From: Ruminococcus flavefaciens | Lineage (GTDB): Bacteria; Bacillota; Clostridia; Oscillospirales; Ruminococcaceae | NCBI GenBank assembly: GCA_002350065.1 | Contig: DEDQ01000021.1 | Coordinates: forward strand, 34,345 to 45,464 | Length of the DNA: 11,120 bases | Direction of reading: 5' to 3' | Shown here: positions 5,818 to 11,120 of the stretch, piece by piece | Layout: every line of letters begins with the position of its first letter | How positions within the stretch are numbered: the first letter of the stretch is position 1 | Notes under the pieces: model-generated | Databases searched by the model: none | Seen by the model: the letters and a program-made list of their open reading frames with translations, nothing else | Told to the model about the DNA's origin: nothing | Program-made: the position numbers and the translations under genes

Positions 5818-7436
5818 TGAAATTCCACGGATACGAGCTCGTAAGCGAATGGAAAAACAGCCAGTGCGGTCAGACCGCTTCCGCTGTAAGAGCGGGCAAG
5901 AAATACTTCCTCAAAAAGTACCAGACCCCCGTTGCACCGATAAATAACGGCACTCTCGACGCCAAGACCTTCGCGCATAACGAGAAGCTCTTCAACGACT
6001 TCGTCGATACCCGCAAGCGTGTAAACTCCGCGATAAGGACTATCGCAGGCACGGGCGGAAATATCGTTATCCCCTGCGACGAATTCATCGAGGGCAATCA
6101 GTACGTCGAGGCGGCTGAATTCGTTGACGGAGCTATCGACGACGACGAGACCGAGGGCGTACTCGCAAGTCTCTCCGTCGATGTAAAGAAGCTCCTTATG
6201 CAGACCGCTGCCGGCGCGCTTTTCAGCGTTCACAGCAAGGGCATTATCCACAGCGACCTCAAGCTCAAAAACGTCCTGCTTGTACGCAACAAGACCGGCA
6301 ACTACGTTGCGAAGCTCATCGACTTCGACAGCAGCTACTTCGTCGACGAAAAGCCCGACGAGATAGTCGGCACGATAGATTACTACTCCCCCGAGCTCGG
6401 AGAATACGCCGACAGCGAGGACGAGCGCGAGGAGATAGGCAAAAAAATAACCGAAAAATCGGACATTTTCTCCCTCGGACTGATATTCCACTTCTACCTC
6501 ACAGGAGGTCTTCCCGAGCCCGTAAATCTCACGGACAAGCTCAAGAAGCGTCAGGCTAAAGGCAAGGTCATCTACTGCTGGATAGCTCTCAACAGCGGCT
6601 GCGAGCTCAAGCTTAGTCCGCTCATCAAGAGCCCAAAGTATGCATCGCTCATCAGGGATATGCTCCAGAAAGACCCGACTCTGCGCCCGTCGGCTTCCGA
6701 CGTGCTGAAGCGTCTCCGCGAGGCTGAGCCCGTAATCGAGGAGCCGTGGCCCGAGCACAGCATCGTCCTCGACAGGGACAAGCTCGACGCCGCAGACATC
6801 GCCGGCATGAAAAAAGTCAGCGCCGGCGGCGAGAAATCCTACGAGCTGATATACTCTGACGGCACGAAAAAGACCGTCACCCGCGACGAGCTTGAGACTA
6901 TGGGACTGCTCAAAATAACCGTTCCCACTACATTCTGCGAGCCGTGGGACGAGCACTCTATCGCGTTCGATATCGACAAGATAAAAAGCCGCGGCTTCAT
7001 ATCAAGCGAGCAGAAGATAATGTCCGGCATCAAGGGCTACCAGTTCTACAGAAGCGACTCGAATTCGATGTTCTTCAAGCCGGATATGCTCCTCGCGATG
7101 AAATATGCCAACAAAGCCGACAAGCCCGCCGCACCTGCTCCCTCCCCCGCTATGGACGAGGTCAAGCCCGCTCTCGAGCCGAAAGCTCCGGCGGCTGAAT
7201 CCGCTCCCGCACCGGAGGTATCTGCTCCAGAAACAGCGGCAGGAAGCTTTGCCGCTCCGTGGGAGGAACACGCTATCGAATTTGACGAGGCAGGCATAAA
7301 AGCCAAGGGCTTCGTCCGCTCGGAGAGAGCTTCTCTCGGCGGCGTGAACGGCTACAACTTCTACACAGCCGACGGCACCTGCCGCTTTATCCGTCAGGAA
7401 ATGGCTGTTATACAGAAACTCGCAAGAAAGGTCTGA
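5817..7436 (+). CDS. Hanks-type Ser/Thr protein kinase with triplicated C-terminal module
   Basis: This 539-residue cytosolic kinase should phosphorylate proteins on Ser/Thr. The kinase domain covers residues 1-302: ATP-binding Lys in YFLKKY (K33 or K34), helix-C Glu probably E56, and catalytic loop HSDLKLKN (145-152) with D147, K149 and N152. The magnesium-binding loop reads DFD (169-171) instead of DFG. SPE (191-193) stands for APE, SDIFSLG (215-221) is the helix-F motif, and LRPS (289-292) carries the subdomain XI Arg. The glycine-rich loop is not canonical. Residues 309-537 hold three copies of a 55-residue module, each opening with PW.EH (310, 376, 481). An Ala/Pro-rich linker (about 435-478) precedes the third. 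There is no transmembrane segment or PASTA domain, so it is not a PknB/PrkC-type receptor kinase. The ATG overlaps the phosphatase stop, with GAGGTGAGG just upstream. The pair closely fits a kinase/phosphatase switch. Confidence 0.93.
   Translation: MKFHGYELVSEWKNSQCGQTASAVRAGKKYFLKKYQTPVAPINNGTLDAKTFAHNEKLFNDFVDTRKRVNSAIRTIAGTGGNIVIPCDEFIEGNQYVEAAEFVDGAIDDDETEGVLASLSVDVKKLLMQTAAGALFSVHSKGIIHSDLKLKNVLLVRNKTGNYVAKLIDFDSSYFVDEKPDEIVGTIDYYSPELGEYADSEDEREEIGKKITEKSDIFSLGLIFHFYLTGGLPEPVNLTDKLKKRQAKGKVIYCWIALNSGCELKLSPLIKSPKYASLIRDMLQKDPTLRPSASDVLKRLREAEPVIEEPWPEHSIVLDRDKLDAADIAGMKKVSAGGEKSYELIYSDGTKKTVTRDELETMGLLKITVPTTFCEPWDEHSIAFDIDKIKSRGFISSEQKIMSGIKGYQFYRSDSNSMFFKPDMLLAMKYANKADKPAAPAPSPAMDEVKPALEPKAPAAESAPAPEVSAPETAAGSFAAPWEEHAIEFDEAGIKAKGFVRSERASLGGVNGYNFYTADGTCRFIRQEMAVIQKLARKV
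6741..7427 (+). repeat. Three diverged copies of a PW.EH module within the kinase gene
   Basis: The copies are at kinase residues 309-362 (6741-6902), 375-430 (6939-7106) and 480-537 (7254-7427). The shared pattern is E/A-PW-x-EH-S/A-I, a hydrophobic residue, then FD or LD, a Lys-containing helix, often GF, then SGG/SG-x-KG/NGY and a final strand with SDG or ADG. Copies 2 and 3 agree best (EHxIxFD, I-K-x-x-GF, GYxFY). I do not recognise the module; it may bind substrates or partners. Confidence 0.8.
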
Positions 7437-7445
7437 TACCGTAAC

Positions 7446-8366
7446 ATGAGCTGGATATGTCCGATGTGCTCGACCGCAAACGATGACGAGCTCCTGAACT
7501 GTATGGTCTGCGATGCCAAGCGCGAGGCGAGGATACCCTCTTTCGGCATTGGCATTGATGCCGACAATATGTCCGAGGACCTGCTCGCCGAGCACCTCTA
7601 CAGGGAGGGGCTCGCCGCTCTCGCAGAGGGACGCAGGGAGGAGGCTTTCGGTCTCTTCCTCGACTCAGCCGCAACAGGGTACGCTCCCGCTGAAAACGAG
7701 GTCGGAAGCTGTCTTTACTCCGGCAAGGGCACCGAGCGTGACCTCGTCCGCGCATTTGAATATTTCAGCAAAGCCGCTGACAAGGGCTGGGTAAAGGCTC
7801 AGTATAACCTCGCCTGCTGCTATCTCTACGGGCAGGGCACATACAAAGACCCTACCCTTGCCGCCGCATATCTCGAGGACGCCGCTAAGCAGGGACACGC
7901 TCAGGCGAAATATCTTCTCGGCACCTGCATATACTATGGCAGAGGCACTAAACAGGACTATTTTGAAGCCTTCGCGCTCTTTACGGAAGCCGCTGACGCA
8001 GGAGTTGCCGCGGCTCAGTACAATACAGGCTACTGCTACGAGAACGGCATCGGAGTAAAGCGCAACTTCGCGCTCGCATTCCGCTATTACAGCCTTGCCG
8101 CCTCGCAGGAACACAAAAGCGCCATAAACGCTATGGGCAACTGCTACTTCTTCGGCACAGGCACGAAAAAAGACCTCGTAAAAGCAGCTTCATTCTACCG
8201 CAAAGCCGCTGACCGCGGCGACCCCTCAGCCGAGTATAACCTCGGCTTCTGCTATGAAATGGGCTTCGGCGTGGAAAAGGACTTCACCGCAGCAAAAAAA
8301 TGGTACAGACGCGCCGCCGATAAAAGTCACACAAACGCGCTGAAAGCACTTACAAGATTAGTCTGA
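7446..8366 (+). CDS. RanBP2-type zinc finger plus Sel1-like repeat protein
   Basis: This 306-residue protein probably acts as a scaffold or adaptor. Residues 3-22 match the RanBP2-type zinc-finger spacing exactly: W3, C5, C8, N12, C19, C22 (WxC-x2-C-x3-N-x6-C-x2-C). A linker and a degenerate TPR-like hairpin (about 46-80) follow. Six Sel1-like repeats then run in strict 36-residue register from 81 to 296, each with AxxxLGxCYxxGxGxxxDxxxAxxYYxxAA character. The protein ends ten residues later. No signal peptide is seen, so it should stay in the cytosol. The gene starts 9 nt after the kinase stop. Its nearest purine-rich site (AAAGG, 7427-7431) is 14 nt away and poor, so translation probably depends on coupling to the kinase. 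Sel1 proteins commonly assemble signalling complexes, and the position suggests a partner or substrate of the kinase; that is inference. Confidence 0.92.
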   Translation: MSWICPMCSTANDDELLNCMVCDAKREARIPSFGIGIDADNMSEDLLAEHLYREGLAALAEGRREEAFGLFLDSAATGYAPAENEVGSCLYSGKGTERDLVRAFEYFSKAADKGWVKAQYNLACCYLYGQGTYKDPTLAAAYLEDAAKQGHAQAKYLLGTCIYYGRGTKQDYFEAFALFTEAADAGVAAAQYNTGYCYENGIGVKRNFALAFRYYSLAASQEHKSAINAMGNCYFFGTGTKKDLVKAASFYRKAADRGDPSAEYNLGFCYEMGFGVEKDFTAAKKWYRRAADKSHTNALKALTRLV

Positions 8367-8380
8367 TATCAGGAGTAATT

Positions 8381-9511
8381 ATGGCAAACATCTTAGATTA
8401 TCTTCAATGGCGCGGGGATATCCCCTTCTACGCCGACCCGTTCAATGAAATAGACGCACTCATTCTCTCGCAGTTCGGATATGTTCCGCTCGACGGGATA
8501 GTTCCCGCCGATTTCTCGCGTGCAATAACGGTAGAAAATGCGTATAAGCGCTACTCGCCGGAAAGGATACCCGAATCTGTCCGCTTTATCAGCTTCGAGC
8601 AGGATAACCAGCTATTCCGGCTTATGGCGGAATCCGAGCGCTTCAAGAATATCCTCCTCACAGGCTACGTAAATATGATAGACACCTCCGAGGAGGTACA
8701 GTTCTCAGCCGTGACCTGCACTCTCGGGGACGATACGCGTTTCATATCGTTCCGCGGCACCGACGGCTCTGTTGTCGGCTGGAAGGAGGATTTCAGCATT
8801 GCCTACCTCCAGCAGACCCCGGGACAGCTCTACAGCGTGGGATACATCAACGAAAACTTCTCGCAGACGTCGCCTCCGCTCCGTATAGGAGGTCACTCAA
8901 AGGGCGGCAACCTCGCAATATACGCCTCTGCATTCGCCGATGAAGCGCTCCGCAGCCGCATAATGGAGGTCTACTCCTTCGACGGTCCCGGCTTCCGCGA
9001 GGAAATAACCGATTCCGCCGAATATGCCGACGTATCAGAAAAGGTACGCTGCTTTGTACCGGAATCCTCCGTTGTGGGTATGCTGCTCAATAACAGTCTC
9101 CCGCAGACTATCGTGAAGAGCTCGGTAAACGGCATCATGCAGCATCTCGCCTACAACTGGGAGCTGCTCCGCAACAGATTCGTGTGCGCCGACGAGCTTT
9201 CAAAGTCCGGCGACCTCATAAACAAGACCATAACAGGCTGGCTCGACGATTTCAGCGACGAGGAGCGCCGTGTGTTCACAGATACACTGTTTGCCGTGCT
9301 TGAAGCTCCCGAGAAGGATACGCTCAAGGAAATTCTCAAGGGCAAGTGGTCGGCGTATTCGTCGATGTTCAAGGCGATGAGGAAGCTCTCGCCCGAGCAG
9401 CAGACCGTGCTCAAGGACGCCGTTAAGAAAATTGCCAAAAGCGGCAAAAACGCTATCATGCCCGATAAGGAAAAGCCCCCCGCTATCACCATGAAGAACG
9501 CTGAAACCTGA
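8381..9511 (+). CDS. DUF2974/Mbeg1-like alpha/beta hydrolase
   Basis: This 376-residue protein belongs by its opening (NILDYLQWRGDIPF, then DALILSQFGYV) to the DUF2974/Mbeg1-like family of lipase-like hydrolases. FRGTDGSVVGWKEDF (124-138) is the family's oxyanion-side motif. GHSKGG (171-176) is the nucleophile elbow with Ser173. SFDGPGF (199-205) offers Asp201, and MQH (253-255) offers His255 as the rest of a triad. The C-terminal 110 residues are helical and charged. There is no signal peptide or membrane segment. The substrate is unknown; ester or acyl bonds are likely from the fold. AGGAG (8371-8375) is 5 nt before the ATG, and the gap to the Sel1 gene is 14 nt, so it belongs to the same operon. 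It may be the effector enzyme of the phosphorylation cassette, but no direct evidence for that exists in the sequence. Confidence 0.88.
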   Translation: MANILDYLQWRGDIPFYADPFNEIDALILSQFGYVPLDGIVPADFSRAITVENAYKRYSPERIPESVRFISFEQDNQLFRLMAESERFKNILLTGYVNMIDTSEEVQFSAVTCTLGDDTRFISFRGTDGSVVGWKEDFSIAYLQQTPGQLYSVGYINENFSQTSPPLRIGGHSKGGNLAIYASAFADEALRSRIMEVYSFDGPGFREEITDSAEYADVSEKVRCFVPESSVVGMLLNNSLPQTIVKSSVNGIMQHLAYNWELLRNRFVCADELSKSGDLINKTITGWLDDFSDEERRVFTDTLFAVLEAPEKDTLKEILKGKWSAYSSMFKAMRKLSPEQQTVLKDAVKKIAKSGKNAIMPDKEKPPAITMKNAET

Positions 9512-9530
9512 TATCGCAAAGGAGAACGTT

Positions 9531-10013
9531 ATGCAGTTTGAAAAAGCCGGAACAAAAGATATCCCCGAGCTCGTCCGAATGCGGACAGAATACCTCTCCG
9601 AGGATTACGGCGGGCTCAGCGATGATACAAAAGCTGCGATATCCGCAAAGCTGCCGGATTACTTCCGCAGTCACCTGAATAAAGACTGCTTCGTTTTCGT
9701 ATGCAGGGACGATGAAAAAATCGTCGGCTGCTGCTTCCTCTGCGTCACGGAAAAGCCCTCCAATCCGTCATTCATCAACGGCAGGACCGGCTCTGTTCTG
9801 AATGTGTATACTATGCCCGAATACAGACGGCAGGGAATCGCCTTCCGGCTGATGAACAGACTTCTCAAAGCAGCAGAGGAGCTTGAACTCGACTTCGTGG
9901 AGCTGAAGGCTACCGAGGACGGATACAGGCTCTATAAGTCGCTCGGCTTCGAGGACACCGTCTCAAAGTATCACAACATGAAATTCATCATTGGCACGGA
10001 TAATTCAAGGTAA
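9531..10013 (+). CDS. GNAT-family N-acetyltransferase
   Basis: This 160-residue protein should transfer an acetyl group from acetyl-CoA to an amine of unknown identity. The GNAT fold is shown by an N-terminal IPELVRMRTEYL helix, strand KIVGCCFL (63-70), strand VLNVYTMPEYR, and the acetyl-CoA pyrophosphate loop RRQGIA (99-104). The usual end is also present: DFVELKATEDGYRLYKSLGFE (about 121-141). AAAGGAG lies just upstream of the ATG, and the gap after the hydrolase gene is 19 nt, so it may be read with the operon. It shows little similarity to the second GNAT that follows. Whether it works with the signalling genes or is simply adjacent is unclear. Confidence 0.9.
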   Translation: MQFEKAGTKDIPELVRMRTEYLSEDYGGLSDDTKAAISAKLPDYFRSHLNKDCFVFVCRDDEKIVGCCFLCVTEKPSNPSFINGRTGSVLNVYTMPEYRRQGIAFRLMNRLLKAAEELELDFVELKATEDGYRLYKSLGFEDTVSKYHNMKFIIGTDNSR

Positions 10014-10014
10014 G

Positions 10015-10470
10015 ATGTTCTGGGTATACGAAATGGAATACACCGGAAATCCGGTAGCTGACCCCGGGGTAGAGCTGATACCGTTCCGTGACAGCTTCTA
10101 CCCGCAGTATGAACGCATTTATAACGAGTGCTTTTTTGATATGCGAAAGGCTCTGAACATTGAGCCGTATGATTTCTACTCCGATATAAGCCAGCTCCAA
10201 GCCAAAAAGGAGAACATCTTCCTGCTTGTCGAAAACGATATCATCATCGGCAGCGTAGGCTGTTTCGGCTGCGAAATTGACGACCTCATCGTGAACAAAC
10301 AGTATCAGCGCCGCGGCTACGGAGCTCTGCTGCTCAACTGGGCAGTCAGCCATATACGAGAGCTTTCACACGAACCGATAACGCTCCACGCCGCTGAATG
10401 GAATCAGTCCGCCGTGAAGCTGTACCTCAGGAACGGCTTCGTCATAAAGAAAAAGGAGCGCATAGGCTGA
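10015..10470 (+). CDS. Second GNAT-family N-acetyltransferase
   Basis: This is a 151-residue GNAT protein. I choose ATG 10015, which has AAGG (10007-10010) 4 nt upstream and begins one base after the previous stop codon. The alternative in-frame TTG at 9991 would overlap the previous gene and has no ribosome binding site. Visible motifs are FLLVENDIIIGSVGC (69-83), strand IDDLIVN (88-94), the acetyl-CoA loop QRRGYG (98-103), and WNQSAVKLYLRNGF (129-142), which is the usual GNAT C-terminal helix and strand. The substrate is unknown. The near-zero spacing indicates translational coupling with the upstream GNAT, so the two may act in one process, although their N-terminal halves differ. Confidence 0.9.
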   Translation: MFWVYEMEYTGNPVADPGVELIPFRDSFYPQYERIYNECFFDMRKALNIEPYDFYSDISQLQAKKENIFLLVENDIIIGSVGCFGCEIDDLIVNKQYQRRGYGALLLNWAVSHIRELSHEPITLHAAEWNQSAVKLYLRNGFVIKKKERIG

Positions 10471-10496
10471 GCCTCTGTGCTTCAAGAGGAGTTCTT

Positions 10497-10952
10497 ATGG
10501 ATAGCTTTATCAGCAAATACAACACCTTTCTCGCAGATTTCGGAGAAGGCAGAAAAATGGTCCTTTCAACCTCTGAAAACGACAAAGTCTCTTCGCGAAT
10601 GATGAGCGTTGTCCTTATCAATGGAGAATTTTACTTCCAGACCGATATCATGCTGAGAAAATACTCACAGCTTGCCGCAAATCCTAATGCCGCGCTTTGC
10701 ATCGACAACATCCAGATAGAGGGTATTTGCCGTGAAATCGGTCACCCGCTGGATAATCCCGACTTTTGCAGCAAGTTTCAGAAATGCTTCAAGGGCTCGT
10801 TTGACGCATATACAGCTCTGAAAAATGAGAGGCTCTTTGCCGTGAAGCCGCTCTTTATCGAACGCTGGCAGTATGTTGACGGAGTCCCCCACATCGAGAC
10901 CTATGATATTGAGAATATGCGGTACGGACTTGAAAAATATATCACGGAGTAA
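10497..10952 (+). CDS. Pyridoxamine 5'-phosphate oxidase-like FMN-binding split-barrel protein
   Basis: This 151-residue protein has the pattern of small PPOX-like flavoproteins. KMVLSTSENDKVSSRMMSVV (20-39) is the first barrel strands with the Arg that usually contacts FMN phosphate. INGEFYFQTD (41-50) is the next strand pair, and RKYSQLAANPNAALCI (54-69) is the typical K-x-x-x-L-x-x-NP helix and strand. The C-terminal LFAVKPLFIERWQYVDG resembles the dimer-interface strand. Such proteins bind FMN, F420 or heme; FMN is the default for Firmicutes. The ATG at 10497 has AGAGGAG just upstream. Longer in-frame starts would overlap the GNAT gene without a ribosome binding site. The gap to that gene is 26 nt. 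The true pdxH function is doubtful because it is shorter than PdxH and the context is unrelated. Confidence 0.88.
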   Translation: MDSFISKYNTFLADFGEGRKMVLSTSENDKVSSRMMSVVLINGEFYFQTDIMLRKYSQLAANPNAALCIDNIQIEGICREIGHPLDNPDFCSKFQKCFKGSFDAYTALKNERLFAVKPLFIERWQYVDGVPHIETYDIENMRYGLEKYITE

Positions 10953-11099
10953 TATAAATATTGCAACATTCGTGCGTGGATATACGCTGTATAATTGGTG
11001 ATTTCTACGAAATTGCCGCTACGTTAAAATTTCTCTTGACTTTTCTCTCGCTTTGTATTATAATAAATTAGTCGCAGGTCTTATCAGCGACGCATTAAT
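10953..11099 (+). other. Intergenic spacer before the tRNA
   Basis: No gene is visible. GGTGATTTC (10997-11005) and GAAATTGCC (11009-11017) can form a 9-bp stem with two G-T pairs and a 3-nt loop. No T-run follows, so it is at best a weak terminator for the operon. An isolated TATAAT (10990-10995) has no -35 at suitable distance. GTCGC (11071-11075) and GCGAC (11087-11091) could form a small hairpin in the tRNA leader. Confidence 0.5.
11036..11064 (+). promoter_or_regulatory. Sigma-A promoter for the tRNA
   Basis: TTGACT (11036-11041), a 17-nt spacer, and TATAAT (11059-11064) match consensus at 11 of 12 positions. The predicted start near 11071 lies about 29 nt before the tRNA, as expected for a stable-RNA promoter. 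Confidence 0.9.
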
Positions 11100-11120
11100 G
11101 GCGGCATAGCTCAGTTGGCT
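11100..11120 (+). tRNA. tRNA 5' end, probably elongator tRNA-Met (cut by window edge)
   Basis: The 21 visible bases read as a tRNA start: acceptor strand GGCGGCA (11100-11106), U8-A9, D-stem GCTC (11109-11112) and D-loop AGTTGGCT. The anticodon lies outside. GGCGGCATAGCTCAG starts are familiar from clostridial elongator tRNA-Met, which is the best guess; the identity cannot be proved from the 5' end alone. Confidence 0.85.

Noticed and set aside
5814..6956. 380-codon open frame on the minus strand, opposite the kinase
   Set aside because: The plus-strand kinase has all its motifs. The reverse frame is open because codon bias excludes reverse stops, its product has no recognisable motif, and it lacks a good ribosome binding site.
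7002..7595. 197-codon minus-strand frame across the kinase/Sel1 junction
   Set aside because: It covers two well-supported genes on the other strand and has no protein-family signal.
7686..8333. Regular repeats at 108-bp spacing, as in a CRISPR or satellite array
   Set aside because: The period is 36 residues of diverged Sel1 protein repeats; DNA copies are not near-identical and there are no spacers.
9991..10014. TTG at 9991 as the second GNAT start
   Set aside because: It overlaps the first GNAT, has no ribosome binding site, and adds residues outside the fold; ATG 10015 fits better.
10398..10496. N-terminal extension of the PPOX-like protein to 10398
   Set aside because: It overlaps the GNAT gene for over 70 bases with a basic, non-homologous translation; ATG 10497 has a strong AGAGGAG site.
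10997..11017. Hairpin as intrinsic terminator of the operon
   Set aside because: The stem is AT-rich with two G-T pairs and no T-run follows; kept only as a weak structure.

Overview
The window looks like a chromosomal segment of a fibre-degrading gut or rumen Firmicute, most like a Ruminococcus-type clostridium. This rests on a secreted multidomain GH10 xylanase flanked by family 22-type carbohydrate-binding modules, strong AGGAGG-type ribosome binding sites, near-perfect sigma-A promoters, and the style of the small accessory genes. The genus is an inference; nothing here fixes the species.

Left end (1-2119, minus strand): a xylanase that runs off the window, with its own promoter. A 369-bp AT-rich divergent intergenic region (2120-2488) carries back-to-back promoters and several short repeats that could be operators.

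Middle (2489-9511, plus strand): a lipoprotein of unknown function and a cytosolic von Willebrand A (vWA) protein form one transcription unit, closed by a strong intrinsic terminator at 3818-3854. After it come a two-helix mini membrane protein, a PP2C-type phosphatase with a large insertion and a helical tail, and a Hanks-type Ser/Thr kinase with a triplicated uncharacterised C-terminal module. These are followed by a RanBP2-type zinc-finger/Sel1-repeat protein and a DUF2974/Mbeg1-like alpha/beta hydrolase. The kinase start overlaps the phosphatase stop and the later gaps are short (9-19 nt), so these genes are very probably co-expressed. The whole reads as a reversible-phosphorylation signalling cassette: a kinase/phosphatase pair, a vWA metal-dependent adaptor, a Sel1 scaffold, and membrane and lipoprotein parts that could link it to the envelope. 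It resembles in composition the TerY-phosphorylation triad (vWA + PP2C + kinase) and the threonine-phosphorylation arm of type VI secretion. The vWA is not an obvious TerY, and there are no Ter or T6SS genes here. This is the main candidate for an undescribed system.

Right end (9531-11120): two GNAT acetyltransferases and a pyridoxamine-phosphate-oxidase-like flavoprotein follow in the same direction with short gaps. After them is a 147-bp spacer with a consensus promoter that reads into the first 21 bases of a tRNA, probably elongator tRNA-Met, cut by the window edge.
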